A stretch of DNA of 64,000 bases from JBEKHT01 sp049511715 (GTDB taxonomy: Bacteria > Chloroflexota > Anaerolineae > Anaerolineales > RBG-16-64-43). Shown here piece by piece: positions 62,209-64,000 of this stretch; the first letter of the stretch is position 1; every line of letters begins with the position of its first letter. Below the pieces are notes generated by a model that had not been told where the DNA came from, searched no databases, and saw only the letters and a list, made by a program, of their open reading frames with translations. The position numbers and the translations under genes are program-made. The DNA lies in the NCBI GenBank assembly GCA_049511715.1, contig JBEKXU010000002.1, positions 111,637-175,636 of the forward strand, read 5' to 3'.

Positions 62209-63045
62209 ATGCCGGACGATCTGAGCGAACTGTTGCGGAAGCGAGCCGGGCTTGTTTCCGGCGGAGCTCAGGAGGAGATCCGCGTCGGCCTAAAGGCGTC
62301 TCTTTTGGGCCGGGAAGTTTATGCGTCCGAGACCATTTCCTCCACCAATCAGGTGGCCCTCAATCTGGGAGAGAAAGGAGCTCCTGACGGCACGCTGGTC
62401 ATCGCCGATTTCCAATCGGCCGGAAGAGGCAGGCTTGGGCGCAGTTGGGTGGCTCCCGCTGGAACCAGCCTGCTTTTCTCCCTCCTTTTGCGGCCTCCCC
62501 TCGCAGCCTCGCGTTGCTTTCTCGTGGCCATGGCCACCGGGCTGGGCGTTGCGGAGGGCATCCGCCGCACGACTAGCCTGGTCGCCAGGCTGAAGTGGCC
62601 GAACGACGTGTTGATTGAGGGACGCAAGGTATGCGGTCTGTTGCTGGAATCGCGGATCCTGGGGGAACGGCTCGATTTCGCCGTCGTCGGAGTCGGGGTC
62701 AATGTCAATCTCGAAACGCAGGGAGTGAGTGGGATCCCGGCCGATGCGACTAGCCTGCAGGGAGCCTTGGGCCACGAGGTCTCGCGCCTGACCCTCCTGC
62801 GGGCGATCCTAGAAAGTACAGAGCGGAGGTACGTTGCCATCCATCACGGTCGATCGCCCCTGGACGAGTGGTCGGCGCTCTTGGACACGATCGGAAGTCG
62901 TGTCCGCGTCCAACTGGGGGACAAGTTGGAGGAAGGACTGGCAGAAGGGGTGACCGAGTCGGGAGCCTTGCGGGTACGTCAAAGCAATGGACGGGTGCTC
63001 AAAATCAGCACAGGAGAGGTCATTCACCTGGAGCCGGGCCCGTAA
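62209..63045 (+). CDS. birA: Biotin-[acetyl-CoA-carboxylase] ligase, no DNA-binding domain
   Basis: The protein has 278 aa. Biotin ligase motifs: ETISSTNQVAL, the biotinyl-5'-AMP loop SAGRGRLGRSWVAP (GRGRxGR), LKWPNDVLIEGRKVCGLL and VVGVGVNVNL. The C-terminal SH3-like domain is GSRVRVQLGDKLEEG. The N-terminal winged helix of bifunctional BirA is absent, so it attaches biotin to carboxylase subunits but probably does not repress transcription. GGAG lies 7 bases before the ATG. Confidence 0.96.
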   Translation: MPDDLSELLRKRAGLVSGGAQEEIRVGLKASLLGREVYASETISSTNQVALNLGEKGAPDGTLVIADFQSAGRGRLGRSWVAPAGTSLLFSLLLRPPLAASRCFLVAMATGLGVAEGIRRTTSLVARLKWPNDVLIEGRKVCGLLLESRILGERLDFAVVGVGVNVNLETQGVSGIPADATSLQGALGHEVSRLTLLRAILESTERRYVAIHHGRSPLDEWSALLDTIGSRVRVQLGDKLEEGLAEGVTESGALRVRQSNGRVLKISTGEVIHLEPGP

Positions 63046-63377
63046 AGGATCACTTTCTCCCGCTATCCTCAGCCGATGGGTGGCGCGCTGCGGCTCGCGA
63101 ACCTCACCCGAGGGTTCCGCATCCGCAGGCCTTTTTTCGGGCGAATGGCTTGGCCAGTGCGGGGATCCGGCGCCCTGCCATCGGAGGTATCGGAAGGCCT
63201 TCGCCTCGTGTTTGTGTCACCGAACCTTCCCGCGGGGGGATGCGGTGCGGATCCCGCGCTGGCGTGATCCTTTCTCGGGGAGAGAAAAAGGTTGCCTGGC
63301 TCGGGCCGCAGTTCGCTGGCTGGCGGGCTAGCTAGTCCAGGGCTCTGGATCGGGGATAGGAACCAAGGAGGAATTCC
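63046..63377. other. Intergenic region
   Basis: About 330 bases with no supported gene. AAGGAGG just before 63378 is the binding site of the next gene. Confidence 0.4.
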
Positions 63378-63584
63378 GTGGATGATGACACACGAATGGA
63401 TATCCGCAAGTTGCTCAAAGAATTTGGGATCAAGGCGGACGAGGCAATTACGGCTCACCTGGCGCACTTGAGCAGCCCCGGACCGTTGCGGGTGCGGCTC
63501 GTGCTGGAGGATGAAACCGACTACCATGGGAAGGGCCCACAACCTCCATTGCATCTTGAGATCCGGGGTGAGGTGAAGACGTAG
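63378..63584 (+). CDS. Small conserved-looking hypothetical protein
   Basis: The protein has 68 aa from a GTG with a perfect AAGGAGG at 8 bases. The N-terminus is acidic/helical (DIRKLLKEFGIKADEAITAHL), followed by a predicted beta strand (LRVRLVLEDETDYHG) and a final strand (LHLEIRGEVKT). It is likely a real gene because of the ribosome binding site and sensible composition. No family is recognised. Confidence 0.65.
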   Translation: MDDDTRMDIRKLLKEFGIKADEAITAHLAHLSSPGPLRVRLVLEDETDYHGKGPQPPLHLEIRGEVKT

Positions 63585-63846
63585 CCCTCGTCCCTCGGCA
63601 GGTTAGCCTTGCGGGATTCCCTTCCGCGCATGGGGCTGCCCTTGAGCGCTTTCATATCAGGCGGATCTTTCAGGTGCCGGCGGACCAGGGATTGCCTGGG
63701 ACAGCGAGGCTGGCCTAAGGTGGGCGCGACTCTCTTCGGACGATTTCTCGACTGCGGGGGGAATACCGGGAAAAGGCAAGTAGCATTGCGGGATCCTCGC
63801 TGGGGTAGGCACTTGGCCCCTGAGGGCCCCAAAGGTGCCGTGTGGG
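63585..63846. other. Region without a supported gene, with a possible RNA hairpin
   Basis: No supported coding sequence. GGCACTTGGCCC / GGGCCCCAAAGGTGCC near 63808-63839 can form an imperfect hairpin just before a terminator-like stem. A short RNA is conceivable but not shown. Confidence 0.3.
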
Positions 63847-63879
63847 AGGACCCAGGCAGGTTTGCCTGCGGTCCTTTTT
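63847..63879 (+). terminator. Probable rho-independent terminator
   Basis: AGGACC and AGGCA pair with TGCCT and GGTCCT through one bulge, followed by five T's. It lies about 260 bases after the last gene. Confidence 0.7.
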
Positions 63880-64000
63880 GTCAATAGCCGCCCGCATTGT
63901 GCCACCCATGATCGCCTGGATGTAGACCACTTTTCGAGTCAGTTGTGCAGGTGCAAATCGACTTCTGATGGGTCCTGAGACGGCAAGGCTGAAGAGGTGC

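Noticed and set aside
1..64000. tRNA, rRNA, CRISPR arrays, prophage or restriction-modification genes
   Set aside because: None recognised by eye. A tRNAscan-type and CRISPR search would settle the RNA and array question.

Overview
The window is high-GC bacterial DNA packed with genes on both strands. I see no rRNA, tRNA or CRISPR array. The best inference is a Chloroflexota (Anaerolineae-like) bacterium. The signs are: an archaeal-style mevalonate cluster (thiolase, DUF35 protein, HMG-CoA synthase, class II HMG-CoA reductase); lipoproteins with long Thr-Pro linkers and LysM domains; groESL controlled by CIRCE; a SipW-type signal peptidase locus; and a split pair of radical-SAM proteins (TIGR03960/TIGR03936-like). 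Taxonomy was not tested by any search.

Layout. 1-3.1 kb (minus): mevalonate operon. 3.9-7.3 kb (plus): a secreted protein, a signal peptidase-DUF5305-EAL fusion, and a second secreted protein. 7.4-12.1 kb (minus): FmdB-like zinc ribbon with an in-frame stop, Hsp20, GH1 glycosidase, GNAT, PlsC, LysM lipoprotein. 12.5-14.6 kb (plus): promoter, CIRCE, groES, groEL. 14.7-16.9 kb (minus): LysM membrane protein and QueG. 17.5-18.5 kb (plus): threonine-dehydrogenase-like SDR. 18.7-24.7 kb (minus): a response regulator with a dead IS200-transposase-like domain, then polA and a CapA-like lipoprotein. 24.8-28 kb (minus): ETF subunits and an acyl-CoA dehydrogenase. 28.6-33.5 kb (plus): two radical-SAM-associated genes and a GH5 glycosidase. 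33.6-36.8 kb: a lipoprotein and an ABC exporter.

36.8-43.3 kb is an accessory island. It holds an IS630 element, two diverged inverted copies of a decayed gene, an atypical LuxR regulator and two cytoplasmic HtrA-like proteases. 43.3-46.4 kb (plus) is housekeeping: rpmF, fabD, fabG, Asp23, nusB. 46.7-51 kb (plus): two thiolase-fold proteins without the usual catalytic Cys/His, two DUF35 partners, a YedF-like protein and a lipoprotein. 51.6-53.2 kb (minus): a polytopic glycosyltransferase. 54.1-56.5 kb (plus): a folate/pterin operon.

56.5-62 kb (minus) is the most unusual region. Five tightly packed genes encode a membrane zinc-ribbon protein, a DUF2207-like membrane protein ending in a Cys-Ala repeat tail, a PqqD-like/radical SAM/SPASM enzyme, a paralogue of that enzyme without its radical-SAM cysteines, and a SAM methyltransferase. 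I read this as a candidate post-translational modification system acting on the Cys-rich tail. The window closes with a biotin ligase and a small acidic protein.
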